The notes under the pieces are model-generated. The model was given only the letters and a program-made list of their open reading frames with translations, was not told where the DNA came from and did no database searches. The position numbers and the translations under genes are program-made. Positions 17,043 to 26,665 of a stretch of DNA of 64,000 nucleotides are shown here, piece after piece. Each line of letters starts with the position of its first letter. Position 1 is the first letter of the stretch. Source of the DNA: Cellulomonas triticagri (GTDB taxonomy: Bacteria; Actinomycetota; Actinomycetes; Actinomycetales; Cellulomonadaceae). The stretch lies in the NCBI RefSeq assembly GCF_003696205.1, contig NZ_RFFI01000002.1, positions 48,048 to 112,047 on the forward strand. The letters are read 5' to 3'.

Positions 17043-18071
17043 ATGACGGAGGCGCTGCGGGTGGGACTGGTCGGCTACGGCTCGGCGGGGCGGGGCATCC
17101 ACGCCCGGCTGCTCCGGGAGGTCGGGGCCGAGGTCGTGCGGGTCGTCACCCGCAACCCCGCCCGGGCGACCGCCGCGGGCCGGGACTGGCCGGGCGTGGC
17201 GGTGGACGCGGACGTCGCGTCGCTGCTCGCGCACGCCGCGGACCTCGACGTGGTCGTCATCGCCAGCCCGACCGGCGACCACGTCGAGCACGTCACGCAG
17301 GCGCTCGCCTCCGGCCTGCACGTCGTCGTCGACAAGCCGCTCGCCACGACCGCCGACGAGGCCGCCGACCTCACCCGGCTCGGGGAGCAGGCCGGTGGGC
17401 GGCTCACGGTGTTCCAGAACCGCCGGTGGGACCCCGAGCAGCTCACCCTGCGCACCCTGCTCGACGCGGGCTCGCTCGGCCGGGTGCACCGGTTCGAGCG
17501 CCGCTGGGAGCGCTGGCGGCCCGTCCCGCAGGACCGGTGGAAGGAGAACGACACCCGCGCGGGCGGCCTGCTGCTCGACCTCGGCGCGCACCTCGTGGAC
17601 TCCGCCGTCCAGCTGTTCGGGCCGGTCGTGCGGGTGCACGCCGAGATCAGGTCGATCACGACGCCCGCGCCGGACGACGTCTTCCTCGCGCTCGCCCACG
17701 CACCGCGTCCCGACGGCAGCCAGGTGCTCAGCCACCTGGGCGCCGGCGGGCTCGTCGGCGCGCCCGGCCCGCGCACCCGCGTGCTCGGCGACCGAGGCGC
17801 CTACCTGGTGACCAGCTTCGAGGGCGAGGCGAGCCCGTTCGCGACCCTGGACGAGGGCGACGACACCCACGAGGGCTGGCTGGTGCACGGGGACGAGCGC
17901 GTCGCCGTGCCCCGCACGCCCGGCGGGCACCCGGACTTCTACCGCGCCGTGGACGCGTGGGTCCGCGCGGGCGGGCCCGTCCCCGTGGACCCGGCGGACG
18001 CCGTCGTCACGGCCCGCGTCCTCGACGCCGCCCGCGTCTCCGCCGCCGAGCAGCGCACCGTCACGCTCTGA
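17043..18071 (+). CDS. Gfo/Idh/MocA family oxidoreductase
   Basis: This 342-residue enzyme has an N-terminal Rossmann domain with GLVGYGSAGRGIHARLL as the dinucleotide loop, the family motif HVVVDKPLATT (about residues 98-108, with the catalytic-type Lys) and a C-terminal beta-sheet domain with GGLLLDLGAHLVDSAVQLFG. It oxidises or reduces a sugar, inositol or similar hydroxyl group with NAD(P). The substrate is not evident. It starts 10 bases after the MMPL gene and may be co-transcribed. Confidence 0.9.
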   Translation: MTEALRVGLVGYGSAGRGIHARLLREVGAEVVRVVTRNPARATAAGRDWPGVAVDADVASLLAHAADLDVVVIASPTGDHVEHVTQALASGLHVVVDKPLATTADEAADLTRLGEQAGGRLTVFQNRRWDPEQLTLRTLLDAGSLGRVHRFERRWERWRPVPQDRWKENDTRAGGLLLDLGAHLVDSAVQLFGPVVRVHAEIRSITTPAPDDVFLALAHAPRPDGSQVLSHLGAGGLVGAPGPRTRVLGDRGAYLVTSFEGEASPFATLDEGDDTHEGWLVHGDERVAVPRTPGGHPDFYRAVDAWVRAGGPVPVDPADAVVTARVLDAARVSAAEQRTVTL

Positions 18072-18080
18072 CCCGGCGCC

Positions 18081-18974
18081 TCAGGACGCGGGCAGGACGA
18101 ACGCCGCCGCGGCCTGCGCCGTGGGGTGCCGGTGCGTGAACCCGCTCGCGCGGAGCACCGCGGGCTCGGCGCGCAGGGAGCCGAGGATCTCGTCGGAGAA
18201 CTGCCCCAGCGCCAGCCGCATCGCGAACGCCGGCACCGGGAGCACCGCGGGCCGGTGCAGCCGCTCGGCGAGCGCGCGCACCAGGTCGAGCTGCCGGGCG
18301 GGCTCGGCGGTGAGGTTCACGGGGCCGCTCACCGGGGCGTCGAGCAGGTGCAGGATCGCCCGGACCTCGTCCTCCAGCGTGATCCAGCTCCAGAACTGCC
18401 GCCCGTCGCCCAGCGGACCACCCAGCCCGAGCCGGATCAGCGGCAGCAGCCGGCCCAGCGCCCCGCCGGAGGGCGCGAGCACGATCCCGGTGCGCAGGAA
18501 CGCCACCCGCACGTCCGGGTGCTCGACCGCCGGGGCCGCCGCCCCCTCCCAGGCGCGGACGACACCCGCGAGGTAGGAGTCCCCGTACGGGTCGTCCTCC
18601 GTGACGGGCGTGTCGCCCCGGTAGCCGTACGCGCCGGTCGCGGAGCCCTGCAGCAGCACCCGCGGCGGGGCGTCCAGCCCGGCGACGGTCCGCGCCAGCA
18701 GCCCGGTGGTGCGGGTGCGGGACTCCAGGACGACGCGCTTGCGGGCGTCCGTGAGCCGCTTGTCGCCGACCCCGGCGCCTGCGAGGTTGATCACCGCGTC
18801 CGCCCCGTCCAGGTGCGCCGGGTCCAGCACGCCGGTCGCCGGGTCCCAGGTGCGCTCCTCCGGGCCCTGCGTCGGACGCCGGACCAGGCGCCGCAGCTCG
18901 TGGCCCTCCGCGCGCAGGCGCTGCGCGAGCGCCGTCCCGATCAACCCGCTCGACCCCGCCAGCACCACGATCAT
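18081..18974 (-). CDS. TIGR01777 family NAD-dependent epimerase-like protein
   Basis: The 297-residue protein is an atypical SDR: MIVVLAGSSGLIGTALAQRL is the Rossmann loop, followed by GADAVINLAGAGVGDKRLTDARK and GSATGAYGYRG in place of the usual YxxxK site, which are TIGR01777 hallmarks. A C-terminal DUF1731-like segment contains NLTAEPARQLDLVRALAERLHRP. Substrate unknown. In many actinomycetes it is flanked by sucB and lipB; here lipB and lipA are not adjacent. Confidence 0.9.
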   Translation of the reverse strand: MIVVLAGSSGLIGTALAQRLRAEGHELRRLVRRPTQGPEERTWDPATGVLDPAHLDGADAVINLAGAGVGDKRLTDARKRVVLESRTRTTGLLARTVAGLDAPPRVLLQGSATGAYGYRGDTPVTEDDPYGDSYLAGVVRAWEGAAAPAVEHPDVRVAFLRTGIVLAPSGGALGRLLPLIRLGLGGPLGDGRQFWSWITLEDEVRAILHLLDAPVSGPVNLTAEPARQLDLVRALAERLHRPAVLPVPAFAMRLALGQFSDEILGSLRAEPAVLRASGFTHRHPTAQAAAAFVLPAS

Positions 18975-19098
18975 GCCGCCGACCCTACGTGCGCCGCCGC
19001 TCTCCGGCCCGCCGGAGGCTCGTCCGGCGTCGTCGCCTGGTGACGCGGAACCTGGTGTCCAGCGGACCCGGTGACGTCACGCTCCGTGCCTCGTCGGC

Positions 19099-19467
19099 TC
19101 AGCCTCCACCGGGCAGGACGAAGCGTCCGACGAGGAACCAGGCGAGGCCGACCGGGACCGCCACCGCCAGGCGGTACCGCAGGGGCCAGAGCCGGTAGCT
19201 CGACATGCAGGCCGGGCCGACGAGCGCGAAGGCCGATCCGGCCCACAACAGGGTGCCGAGGGCCTGATCTGGCGGTGCGCCAGCGATGCTGACCCCGTGG
19301 GCGCCGCCGAGTGCCACCCAACCCATGACGGCCAGCGGAAGGACGGGCACCCACCCCAGGACGGTCACCACCGCCGCCATGCCCCACCGCCACCACCAGG
19401 AGTCGAACATCCCGTCCGGCCCGTCCTCGCTGCCGCTGCCGTGGTCGGGGGCACCTGAGGCGTTCAT
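19099..19467 (-). CDS. Hypothetical membrane protein (122 aa)
   Basis: An acidic N-terminus precedes about three hydrophobic helices (around MAAVVTVLGWVPVLPLAVMGW, LGTLLWAGSAFALVGPA and LAVAVPVGLAWFLVG). No family is recognised. The start codon overlaps the stop of the secreted PKD-like protein upstream (ATGA), so the two are co-translated and may work together at the envelope. Confidence 0.6.
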   Translation of the reverse strand: MNASGAPDHGSGSEDGPDGMFDSWWWRWGMAAVVTVLGWVPVLPLAVMGWVALGGAHGVSIAGAPPDQALGTLLWAGSAFALVGPACMSSYRLWPLRYRLAVAVPVGLAWFLVGRFVLPGGG

Positions 19468-19850
19468 CCGAGCGGCACCGGGGTCGCGGGTCCGCCGCCC
19501 AACCCCGGCTGCATCGGACCGAGCACCACGGTGAAGAGCTCTTCCTCGGAACCGAGTTCCAGAGCATCCTCGTCGTCGGTGACGACCAGGGTGACGTCGT
19601 AGCTGCCGCCCGGTGGGGAGTTGTGGGTGACGACCGGGTGGGTGGCGGTCGTCCCGTCACCGAAGTCCCACGCGACGTCACCCGCCAGACCCGCTCGGTC
19701 GCGCGACCCCACGTGGACCACGCCGAACTCGCTGCCTGCGCCCGGCGCCGCCGAGCCGGGGCTCGCAGCAGCCCCTGCGGCGACACCCGACGTCGCCACC
19801 ACGAACGAGATCACTGCTGCGGCCGTCGACGCCGATCTGATCCCACGCAT
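19464..19850 (-). CDS. Secreted protein with PKD-like domain
   Basis: This 128-residue protein has a signal peptide (MRGIRSASTAAAVISFVVA, cleavage near AGAAASP). A PKD-like beta-sandwich follows, seen in VAWDFGDGTTATHPVV and SYDVTLVVTDDEDA. PKD domains mediate protein or polysaccharide contacts at the cell surface. I chose the ATG at 19850 because GAGGGG lies 6 bases upstream; ATG 19856 is the alternative. It is coupled to the downstream membrane protein. Confidence 0.65.
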   Translation of the reverse strand: MRGIRSASTAAAVISFVVATSGVAAGAAASPGSAAPGAGSEFGVVHVGSRDRAGLAGDVAWDFGDGTTATHPVVTHNSPPGGSYDVTLVVTDDEDALELGSEEELFTVVLGPMQPGLGGGPATPVPLG

Positions 19851-20123
19851 GTCCATCCCCTCGACGTGAACGTGAGGAGCGCCTCGGCTGCGGGCCCTGC
19901 GGAGGGCTGACGTCCTGACATGTGTCGTGGCGACGCTCGCAGCACTCCTCGCCACTCACACAGGGACCAAGGTCTCGCCGTGAGTGGCCATGGGCGTGCG
20001 GGCGATCAGGTCAGGCCTCACCCCAACCACGTCCGTCCACCGGGCCGCAGCGTTCGCGTCCACGAGGGGGGCAGTCCGCGGATCCCACCCGGGCTCGGTA
20101 TCCGCCGTCCTAGGGTGGCGGCC

Positions 20124-21150
20124 ATGCAGGCCGACGACGTCCGCCCCCCCGCCGCTCGCCGTCGTCGCCGCCGACGCGGGGGTGTCGGTGCCGACGGTGT
20201 CGAAGGTGCTGAACTCGCGCCCCGACGTCGCCCCGACCACCCGGGAGCGCGTGTCGGCGGCGCTGGCGCGGCACGGGTACGCGGTGCGCCCCTCGGGCGG
20301 GCGCCGGACGGGGTTCGTGGACCTGCGGGTGCACGACCTGGACAGCGCGTGGGCCGAGGGCGTCGTGCGTGGTGCGGCGCGGGCTGCCCGGCGGCTGGGT
20401 GCGGACCTGGTGGTGACCGTGGACCCGCACGCGGACGCGGCGTCGGCGGGGTCGTGGGTGCGGCACGCGCTGGCCCGGGGGACCGACGCCCTGGTGGGGG
20501 TGGTGGGGGTCCCGGACCCGGCGGCGCGGGTGGCGGCCGCCCAGGCGGGCGTGCCGCTGGTCGTGGTCGACCCGCGGGTGCCGGGAGACGCGGACCTGCG
20601 GGTGGTGGGGGCGACGAACTTCCGGGGCGGGCTCGACGCGACGGCGCACCTGCTGGGTCTCGGGCACCGGCGGGTCGCGACGATCACGGGTCCGCAGGAC
20701 CAGGACAACGCGGTGGCGCGGCTCGCGGGGTACCGGACGGCGCTGATCCAGGCGGGGCTGCCGGCGGACGACGACCTCGTGCGCGGGGGCGCGTTCGGGG
20801 TCGAGGCGGGGTTCCGGGCGGCGGAGGTGCTGCTGGGGCTGGACGACCCGCCGACGGCGGTGTTCGCGGCGAGCGACGACACGGCGATCGGGGTGCTGCG
20901 CGCGGCGCGGGAGCACGGGGTGCGGGTGCCGCAGGACCTGTCGGTGGTGGGGTTCGACGACCTGCCGGTGGCGGCGTGGCTGGACCCGGCGCTGACGACC
21001 GTCCGGCAACCGCTGACGGAGATGGGCGACGCGGCGGTGGTGCTGGCGCACCGGGCGCGGGCGGGGGAGCCGGTGGGCCGGCACCTGGAGCTCGCGACGA
21101 CGCTGGTCGAGCGCGCGTCGACGGCGCCCCCGCCGCGGGGTGGGGGGTGA
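20124..21150 (+). CDS. LacI family regulator with apparent frameshift near start
   Basis: The body is a normal LacI regulator: HTH VVAADAGVSVPTVSKVLN, hinge region, and a sugar-binding domain with HLLGLGHRRVATITGP and FDDLPVAAWLDPALTTVRQP. The natural start (ATG 20124, MQADDVRPP) is in a different frame from the body. Removing one C from the seven-C run at 20144-20150 joins them as a normal LacI N-terminus. Without that, the frame must start upstream at 19984, giving an unusual 388-residue protein. I read this as a homopolymer indel, either a sequence error or a real inactivating or phase-variable change. It converges on the GH144-like gene, its likely target. Confidence 0.8.
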
Positions 21151-21171
21151 CCCACCCCGCGGCGGCGTCGA

Positions 21172-23100
21172 TCAGCGGTGGCCCGCGACGACCAGGGTGA
21201 TCCGGTCGGACGTCACCGTCCGGCCCGCGTCGTTCGTGGTGCTGGCCGTGACGTGGTGCGCGCCCTTGCGGGTGACCGGCGGGACGTCGCACGCCCACGC
21301 GCCGTCCGCGTCGACGTCGGCGGTGCACCAGGTGGCGCCGTCGCGGCCGGTGACGGTGAGGTGCGCGCCGGGCTCACCGGTCCCGGCGAGGCCCTCGATC
21401 CGCGAGACCGGCCGCTTCGGGGCGGGCTCGGTGATCGCCGGGACGACCGGCTCGGCGGCCGACGAGAACACCTCGGCGGCGAGGACGGGACGCAGGTTCT
21501 GCTCCATCTCGTCGTCGACGACGTACTCCCGCAGCGCGCCGTCGTCCAGGTAGTTGCCGAGCGCGGCGACTATCATCGCCTGGTCCAGCGACAGGTACCG
21601 CTCGGCGACCGTGCCGGACCGGACGGCCACGGCGTCGTAGAACCCGCCCGGGCCGTACGCGTCGAAGTCCGCGGCGATGCGCTGCAGGTTCTCCACGACG
21701 CCGCGCGGGTCGTACTCCAGGCCCAGGAAGGCCGCGTGCGGGGTGACGACCCCGTCGCCGAACTCCGGGTCCGGGTTGGTGCCCTCGCGGCAGCCCGCGA
21801 AGCCCGCGTCGACGTCGGTCGTGCCGTCGGACAGGTAGCCGTCCGAGCGCATGCCCAGGGAGTCCACGCCGTACTCGGCGTACCCGCCCGCCGGGTTGCT
21901 GGCGGGGGAGAAGCCCCAGTAGCCGTAGCCGGCCTCGTCCAGGCCGTGCCGCTTCTGGGCCTCGACGACCAGCGGGTGGTTCGCGCCCCACGACCGCGGG
22001 GCCCACTCGGACTCCGGCACCAGCATGTCGGGCATCAGCGCCTCGAACATCGAGCCGCCCCACCCGGGCACGAGCGCCATCTCGTCGTACTGGTAGACGC
22101 CCTCGTAGACGGGGACGCCGTCGTACGTGCGGGTCACGCCGCTCGGGCGCTGCTCCTGCCACGACCAGTCGCACGTGGACGGGAACGTCCGGTACGTGCC
22201 CCAGTACGCCTCGGCGGGGATCTCGCCGTCGGTGATGCCGAGGTACAGGGCGATGCGGGTCTCGGAGACCGTCGTGTCGTAGTGGTGGCAGGTGTAGTAG
22301 ACCTGCTCGCCCCCGGTGTAGTTGCCCGGCACCGAGCACCCGGACGGCTCGGTGTCCCAGAACCCGCCGCGGATCAGCCCGACGCCGAGGTCGGGCCGGC
22401 CCTCCGGGTTGTAGTAGATGCCGAAGTGCATCCCGTCGTAGAGCCCGCGCGCCTGCTCGGCGAGCGACGGCTCCGCCTCCGCGACGACCCGCAGCGCGGC
22501 GGCGAGCCAGCCGTTGTCGACGCTGCTGAGGAAGTGCTCCACCGGGGCCCCGTCGTCCGGCCAGGTGTCGACGCGGTCGCCCGTCGCCGGGTCGTACCAG
22601 TTGTAGTACATGCCGCTGGCGTCGTGGCGGTCCATCCGCTCCAGGGTGCCGAGCGTCGTCGCCAGGCGCTCGCGGGCGGTGTCGTCGTCGACGAGCCCGG
22701 CGTCCCGGGCCACGACCGTCGACCAGAGGTACCCGCCGATGTTGGTCGGGGAGGTGTACGCCGACGCGGTCTCCGGGTCGAGGGAGCCCTCGATGTTGTC
22801 GGCCACCAGACCGGTGCCGGGGTCGGTCATGGCGTCCAGCGACGTGTACGTGTCGGCCAGCCAGGTCCGGAGCAGGTCCGGATCGACATGACCGCCCCCG
22901 TGCCCACCGCCGTGCCCGCCCCCGCCCGCGGGGAGGGCGGCGGGTGCAGCCGGGGAGGCGACGGCCGCACCCGGCAGCAGCGCCGCCCCGGTCGCGGCGA
23001 GCACCCCCGCCAGGCCGACGGCGACCACCCGCCGGTGGGGCCGCCGCGGTCGGGGGTCGGTCTGGTCGCGCCAGGGTCGGGCGCTGTCGGCTTCTCGCAT
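21172..23100 (-). CDS. Secreted GH144-like glucoamylase/beta-1,2-glucanase
   Basis: The 642-residue protein has a long basic N-region and signal helix (about residues 20-50, ending AAVASPAAPA) and a Gly/His linker. An (alpha/alpha)6-barrel domain follows with TSPTNIGGYLWSTVVARDAG, SGMYYNWYDP, FLSSVDNGWLAAALRV, YGYWGFSPASNP and SLDQAMIVAALGNYL. These are typical of the glycoamylase/GH144 group, which includes endo-beta-1,2-glucanases. The last 85 residues form an Ig-like bacterial domain with a Cys pair (TWCTADVDADGAWACDV). It probably cleaves an extracellular glucan; the exact linkage is inference. Upstream palindromes suggest LacI control. Confidence 0.8.
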   Translation of the reverse strand: MREADSARPWRDQTDPRPRRPHRRVVAVGLAGVLAATGAALLPGAAVASPAAPAALPAGGGGHGGGHGGGHVDPDLLRTWLADTYTSLDAMTDPGTGLVADNIEGSLDPETASAYTSPTNIGGYLWSTVVARDAGLVDDDTARERLATTLGTLERMDRHDASGMYYNWYDPATGDRVDTWPDDGAPVEHFLSSVDNGWLAAALRVVAEAEPSLAEQARGLYDGMHFGIYYNPEGRPDLGVGLIRGGFWDTEPSGCSVPGNYTGGEQVYYTCHHYDTTVSETRIALYLGITDGEIPAEAYWGTYRTFPSTCDWSWQEQRPSGVTRTYDGVPVYEGVYQYDEMALVPGWGGSMFEALMPDMLVPESEWAPRSWGANHPLVVEAQKRHGLDEAGYGYWGFSPASNPAGGYAEYGVDSLGMRSDGYLSDGTTDVDAGFAGCREGTNPDPEFGDGVVTPHAAFLGLEYDPRGVVENLQRIAADFDAYGPGGFYDAVAVRSGTVAERYLSLDQAMIVAALGNYLDDGALREYVVDDEMEQNLRPVLAAEVFSSAAEPVVPAITEPAPKRPVSRIEGLAGTGEPGAHLTVTGRDGATWCTADVDADGAWACDVPPVTRKGAHHVTASTTNDAGRTVTSDRITLVVAGHR

Positions 23101-23129
23101 CGGGTCACGTCCTCGTGGTCCGGGGGCGC

Positions 23130-23155
23130 CGAAATTTCGACACCCGTTGTCGAAA
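23130..23155. promoter_or_regulatory. Candidate LacI-type operator upstream of GH144-like gene
   Basis: An 8-bp inverted repeat, TTTCGACA (23135-23142) and TGTCGAAA (23148-23155), spans 5 bases. It overlaps a perfect CGAAATTTCG palindrome at 23130-23139. It lies 30-55 bases before the GH144-like start, where a repressor would block transcription. The CGAAA/TTTCG core resembles the operators in front of the GPH transporter gene. Confidence 0.55.
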
Positions 23156-23196
23156 GAGCCGGAGCACCGTAGTCGCGACCGGTGAGCCCCGCAACG

Positions 23197-23235
23197 CCGG
23201 AGCCCCGGCGACCACGAGGGTCACCGGGGCTCCGG
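23197..23235 (-). terminator. sucB/lpd operon terminator
   Basis: A perfect 12-bp stem, CCGGAGCCCCGG with CCGGGGCTCCGG, encloses a 15-base loop 20 bases after the sucB stop. Confidence 0.8.
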
Positions 23236-23254
23236 GGTGCTGCGGGGCGAGCGG

Positions 23255-25021
23255 TCAGAGGCCGACCTCGGCCTCGAACGCGCCCTCCTCGATCCGCTGC
23301 TTGACGGTCATGAGGTACCGCGAGGCGTCCGCGCCGTCCACCAGGCGGTGGTCGTACGACAGGGCCAGGTAGCACATCGACCGGATCGCGATGACCTCGG
23401 CGCCGTCGGCGTCCTTGATCACGACCGGCTTCTTGACGATCGCGCCGGTGCCCAGGATGGCGGAGGTGCCACCGGGGACGATCGGCGTGTCGAACAGCGC
23501 GCCGCCGGAGCCCGTGTTGGTCACCGTGAAGGTCGCACCGGACAGCTCGTCCGGGGTGACCTTGTTGGCGCGGGTGCGGCCCGCGAGGTCGGCGATCTTG
23601 CGGCCGATCCCGGCGAGGTTGAGGTCACCGGCGTCGCGGATGACGGGCACGACCAGGCCGCGCTCGGTGTCCACGGCGATGCCGATGTTCTCCGTGCCGT
23701 GGTAGGTGATCTCCTTGCCCTCGAGCACCCCGTTGATCTTCGGGTGCACCTTGAGCGCCTCCACCGCGGCCTGCACGAAGAACGGCAGGAACGTGAGGTT
23801 GACGCCCTCGCGGGCCTTGAAGGAGTCCTTCGCCTTCGCGCGCACACGGGCGACGCGCGTGACGTCGACCTCGACCACGGAGGTCAGCTGCGCCTGGCTG
23901 TGCAGGGCCTCGACCATGCGCTCGGCGATGACCTGGCGCAGGCGGCTGGCCTTCTCGGTCGTGCCGCGCAGCGGCGACGGCTCCACCGGCTTGGCGGGCG
24001 CCGACGCGGCCGGGGCGGCAGCGGCGGACGGAGCCGGGGCGGCGGACTTCGCGGCCTGCTCCGCCTTGGCGGCCGCCTCGAGGACGTCCTCCTTGCGGAT
24101 ACGGCCGCCGACGCCGGTGCCGGTCAGGGTCGCGGTGTCCACGCCCTTCTCGGCGGCGAGCTTGCGGACCAGCGGCGTGAGGTACGAGCCGGAGGCCTTC
24201 GGCTGCTCGGCCGGGGCGGACTGCGCCGGGGCGGACTGCTGCTGCACCGGGGCGGGCACGGGCGCGGGCGTCGCCGCCGGAGCGGACTCGGCCTTCGGCT
24301 GCTCCGCCTTCGGCTCCTCCGCCTTCGGCTGCTCGGCCTTCGGCTGCTCCGCCGGGGCGGACGCGGCCGGGGCCGAGCCCGAGCCGATCACGGCGAGGGG
24401 CGCGCCGACCTCGGCGGTCTCGTCCTCCTGCACCAGGATCTCCTGGAGCGTGCCGGCGAACGGCGACGGGACCTCGGTGTCGACCTTGTCGGTCGAGATC
24501 TCGAGCAGGGGCTCGTCGACCTCGACGCTGTCGCCCACGGCCTTCAGCCAGCGGGTGACGGTGCCCTCGGTGACGGACTCGCCGAGCGCCGGCAGGGTGA
24601 CCTGCTGGCCGTCGCCGGAACCGGACTCCTGCGCCGCGGGCGCGGGGGTCTCGGTGGCGGACGAGGCGGACTCGACCTCGGGGGCCGGGTCGCCGTAGCC
24701 CTCGCCCTGCGTGGTGGCGCCGGTCTGCTGTTCGGAGCCGGACTCCTCCTGCGCCGGGGCGTCGTCGGACGCGTCCGAGCCGGAGCCGTCGCCGATGACG
24801 GCGAGGACGGCGCCGACCTCGGCGGTCTCGTCCTCCTGCACCAGGATCTGCTCCAGCGTGCCGGCGAACGGCGACGGGACCTCGGTGTCGACCTTGTCGG
24901 TCGAGATCTCGAGCAGGGGCTCGTCGACCTCGACGCGGTCACCCACGTTCTTGAGCCAGCGGGTGACGGTTCCCTCGGTGACGGACTCGCCGAGGGCGGG
25001 AAGCTGCACGTTGTCGGACAT
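23255..25021 (-). CDS. sucB: 2-oxoglutarate dehydrogenase E2, dihydrolipoamide succinyltransferase
   Basis: The 588-residue E2 has two N-terminal lipoyl domains, each with the lipoylation motif [19 protein letters not shown] (about residues 37-55 and 164-182). A Pro/Ala/Glu linker with [17 protein letters not shown] repeats follows, then the E3-binding domain ([16 protein letters not shown]) and the acyltransferase core ending in [16 protein letters not shown]. The catalytic His and Asp are in HRLVDGAD. It transfers the succinyl group to CoA within the TCA-cycle complex. The E1 gene is not here; E3 (lpd) is immediately upstream. I start at ATG 25021; TTG 25042 is the alternative. Confidence 0.95.
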   Translation of the reverse strand: MSDNVQLPALGESVTEGTVTRWLKNVGDRVEVDEPLLEISTDKVDTEVPSPFAGTLEQILVQEDETAEVGAVLAVIGDGSGSDASDDAPAQEESGSEQQTGATTQGEGYGDPAPEVESASSATETPAPAAQESGSGDGQQVTLPALGESVTEGTVTRWLKAVGDSVEVDEPLLEISTDKVDTEVPSPFAGTLQEILVQEDETAEVGAPLAVIGSGSAPAASAPAEQPKAEQPKAEEPKAEQPKAESAPAATPAPVPAPVQQQSAPAQSAPAEQPKASGSYLTPLVRKLAAEKGVDTATLTGTGVGGRIRKEDVLEAAAKAEQAAKSAAPAPSAAAAPAASAPAKPVEPSPLRGTTEKASRLRQVIAERMVEALHSQAQLTSVVEVDVTRVARVRAKAKDSFKAREGVNLTFLPFFVQAAVEALKVHPKINGVLEGKEITYHGTENIGIAVDTERGLVVPVIRDAGDLNLAGIGRKIADLAGRTRANKVTPDELSGATFTVTNTGSGGALFDTPIVPGGTSAILGTGAIVKKPVVIKDADGAEVIAIRSMCYLALSYDHRLVDGADASRYLMTVKQRIEEGAFEAEVGL

Positions 25022-25054
25022 GACCGCTCGTGTCTCCTTCAAGTTCCAGGTGGG

Positions 25055-26440
25055 TCAGTTGTGGGCGTGCAGCGGCTTGCCGGCGAGCGCCAGGTGCGCC
25101 TCGCCGAGAGCCTCGTTCTGCGTGGGGTGGGCGTGCACGAGCGCCGCGACGTCCTCGGGGTACGCCTCCCAGTTGACGATGAGCTGGCCCTCGCCGATGA
25201 GCTCGCCGACGCGCGCGCCGATCATGTGGACGCCGACGACCGGGCCGTCCTTCTGGCGCACGAGCTTGATGAAGCCGGTGGTCGCGAGGATCTGGCTCTT
25301 GCCGTTGCCGCCGAGGTTGTACTCCAGGGTCTCGATCGCGTCGGCCCCGTGCACCTCCTTGGCCTTGGCCTCGGTCAGGCCGACGGAGGCGACCTCCGGG
25401 TCGGAGTACGTCACGCGGGGGATGCCCGACTCGACGATCGGCGCGGGGTTCAGGCCCGCGATCTCCTCGGCGACGAAGATGCCCTGGGCGAAGCCGCGGT
25501 GCGCGAGCTGCAGGCCGGGGACGATGTCGCCGACGGCGTAGATGTTGCCGACGCCGGTGTGCAGGCGCTCGTTCGTGATGACGAAGCCGCGGTCCAGGGT
25601 CAGGCCCTGCTCCTCGTAGCCCAGGCCGGACGTCGACGGGCCACGGCCCACGGCGACGAGCAGCAGGTCGGCGTCGAAGGTCTTGCCGTCCTCGAGCGTG
25701 ACGTGCACGCCGTCGTCGTTCTGGGTCACGCCGGAGAACCGCACGCCGAGGTTGAAGTTGATGCCGCGCTTGCGGAACGCGCGCTCGAACGCCTTGGACA
25801 GCGCCTCGTCCTCGTTGGGGACCAGGTGGGGGAGCGCCTCGATGATCGTGACGTCCGCGCCGAACGACTTCCAGACGGAGGCGAACTCCGAGCCGATGAC
25901 GCCGCCGCCGAGGATGATCGCGGACTTCGGGACCCAGTCGAGCTTGAGCGCCTGGTCGGACGTGATGACCCGGCCGCCGATCTCGAGGCCCGGCAGGGTG
26001 CGGGCGTACGAGCCGGTGCCCAGCACGACGTGCTTGCCGGTGACGCGCTCGCCGTTGACCTCGACGGTGTCGGCGGCGACGAGCTTGCCGTAGCCCTCGA
26101 TGACGGTGATCTTGCGGGACTTGATGAGGCCCTGCAGACCCTTGTACAGGCGGCCGATCACCGAGTCCTTGTACTCGTTGACGCCGTTCATGTCGATGCC
26201 CGTGAGCTCGGTGTGCACACCGAAGTGGGCGCCGTCGCGGGCGTTGTCGGCCAGCTCGGCGGCGTGCAGCAGCGCCTTGGTGGGGATGCAGCCCTTGTGC
26301 AGGCAGGTCCCGCCGACCTTGTCGGCCTCGATGAGGGCGACGCTCAGGCCGAGCTGGGCACCGCGGAGCGCAGCCGCGTAGCCGCCACTCCCTCCGCCCA
26401 GGACGACGATGTCGAAAGCGGATCCGGTCGTGTCGGACAC
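25055..26440 (-). CDS. lpd: Dihydrolipoyl dehydrogenase (E3)
   Basis: The 461-residue flavoprotein has the FAD motif IVVLGGGSGGYAAALRGAQLG and the redox-active disulfide GTCLHKGCIPTKALLHAA. The NAD motif is ILGGGVIGSEFASVWKSFG and the C-terminal catalytic dyad lies in VHAHPTQNEALGEA. It reoxidises dihydrolipoamide for 2-oxoacid dehydrogenase and glycine cleavage complexes. The GTG start at 26440 has GGAGGAG 8 bases upstream. The gap to sucB is 33 bases, so they form an operon. Confidence 0.97.
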   Translation of the reverse strand: MSDTTGSAFDIVVLGGGSGGYAAALRGAQLGLSVALIEADKVGGTCLHKGCIPTKALLHAAELADNARDGAHFGVHTELTGIDMNGVNEYKDSVIGRLYKGLQGLIKSRKITVIEGYGKLVAADTVEVNGERVTGKHVVLGTGSYARTLPGLEIGGRVITSDQALKLDWVPKSAIILGGGVIGSEFASVWKSFGADVTIIEALPHLVPNEDEALSKAFERAFRKRGINFNLGVRFSGVTQNDDGVHVTLEDGKTFDADLLLVAVGRGPSTSGLGYEEQGLTLDRGFVITNERLHTGVGNIYAVGDIVPGLQLAHRGFAQGIFVAEEIAGLNPAPIVESGIPRVTYSDPEVASVGLTEAKAKEVHGADAIETLEYNLGGNGKSQILATTGFIKLVRQKDGPVVGVHMIGARVGELIGEGQLIVNWEAYPEDVAALVHAHPTQNEALGEAHLALAGKPLHAHN

Positions 26441-26665
26441 GTGAGAACTCCTCCGGCGCAGACATAGGGGAACGCGGTTGTTCCTGGCCCATCTTGTCAT
26501 CTCGTCCTGGGCCGGACGACCCAGACCAGGGGCTCCGTCGTGTGATTCTGGGAACAGTCATCCCATGTCTGGTGGGTGGTGGCACGCCGGCGGCACACCA
26601 GCCGCCGGTGCTGCGCACGGGTGAATCCCAGCCCGCGCCCAGGCGGCGCCGTTACGCTCCCGTCC

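Noticed and set aside
23237..26467. A very long plus-strand frame (about 1,076 codons) opposite sucB and lpd
   Set aside because: Its product is Arg/Gly/Leu-rich low complexity and mirrors the high GC3 of the two well-recognised genes on the other strand.
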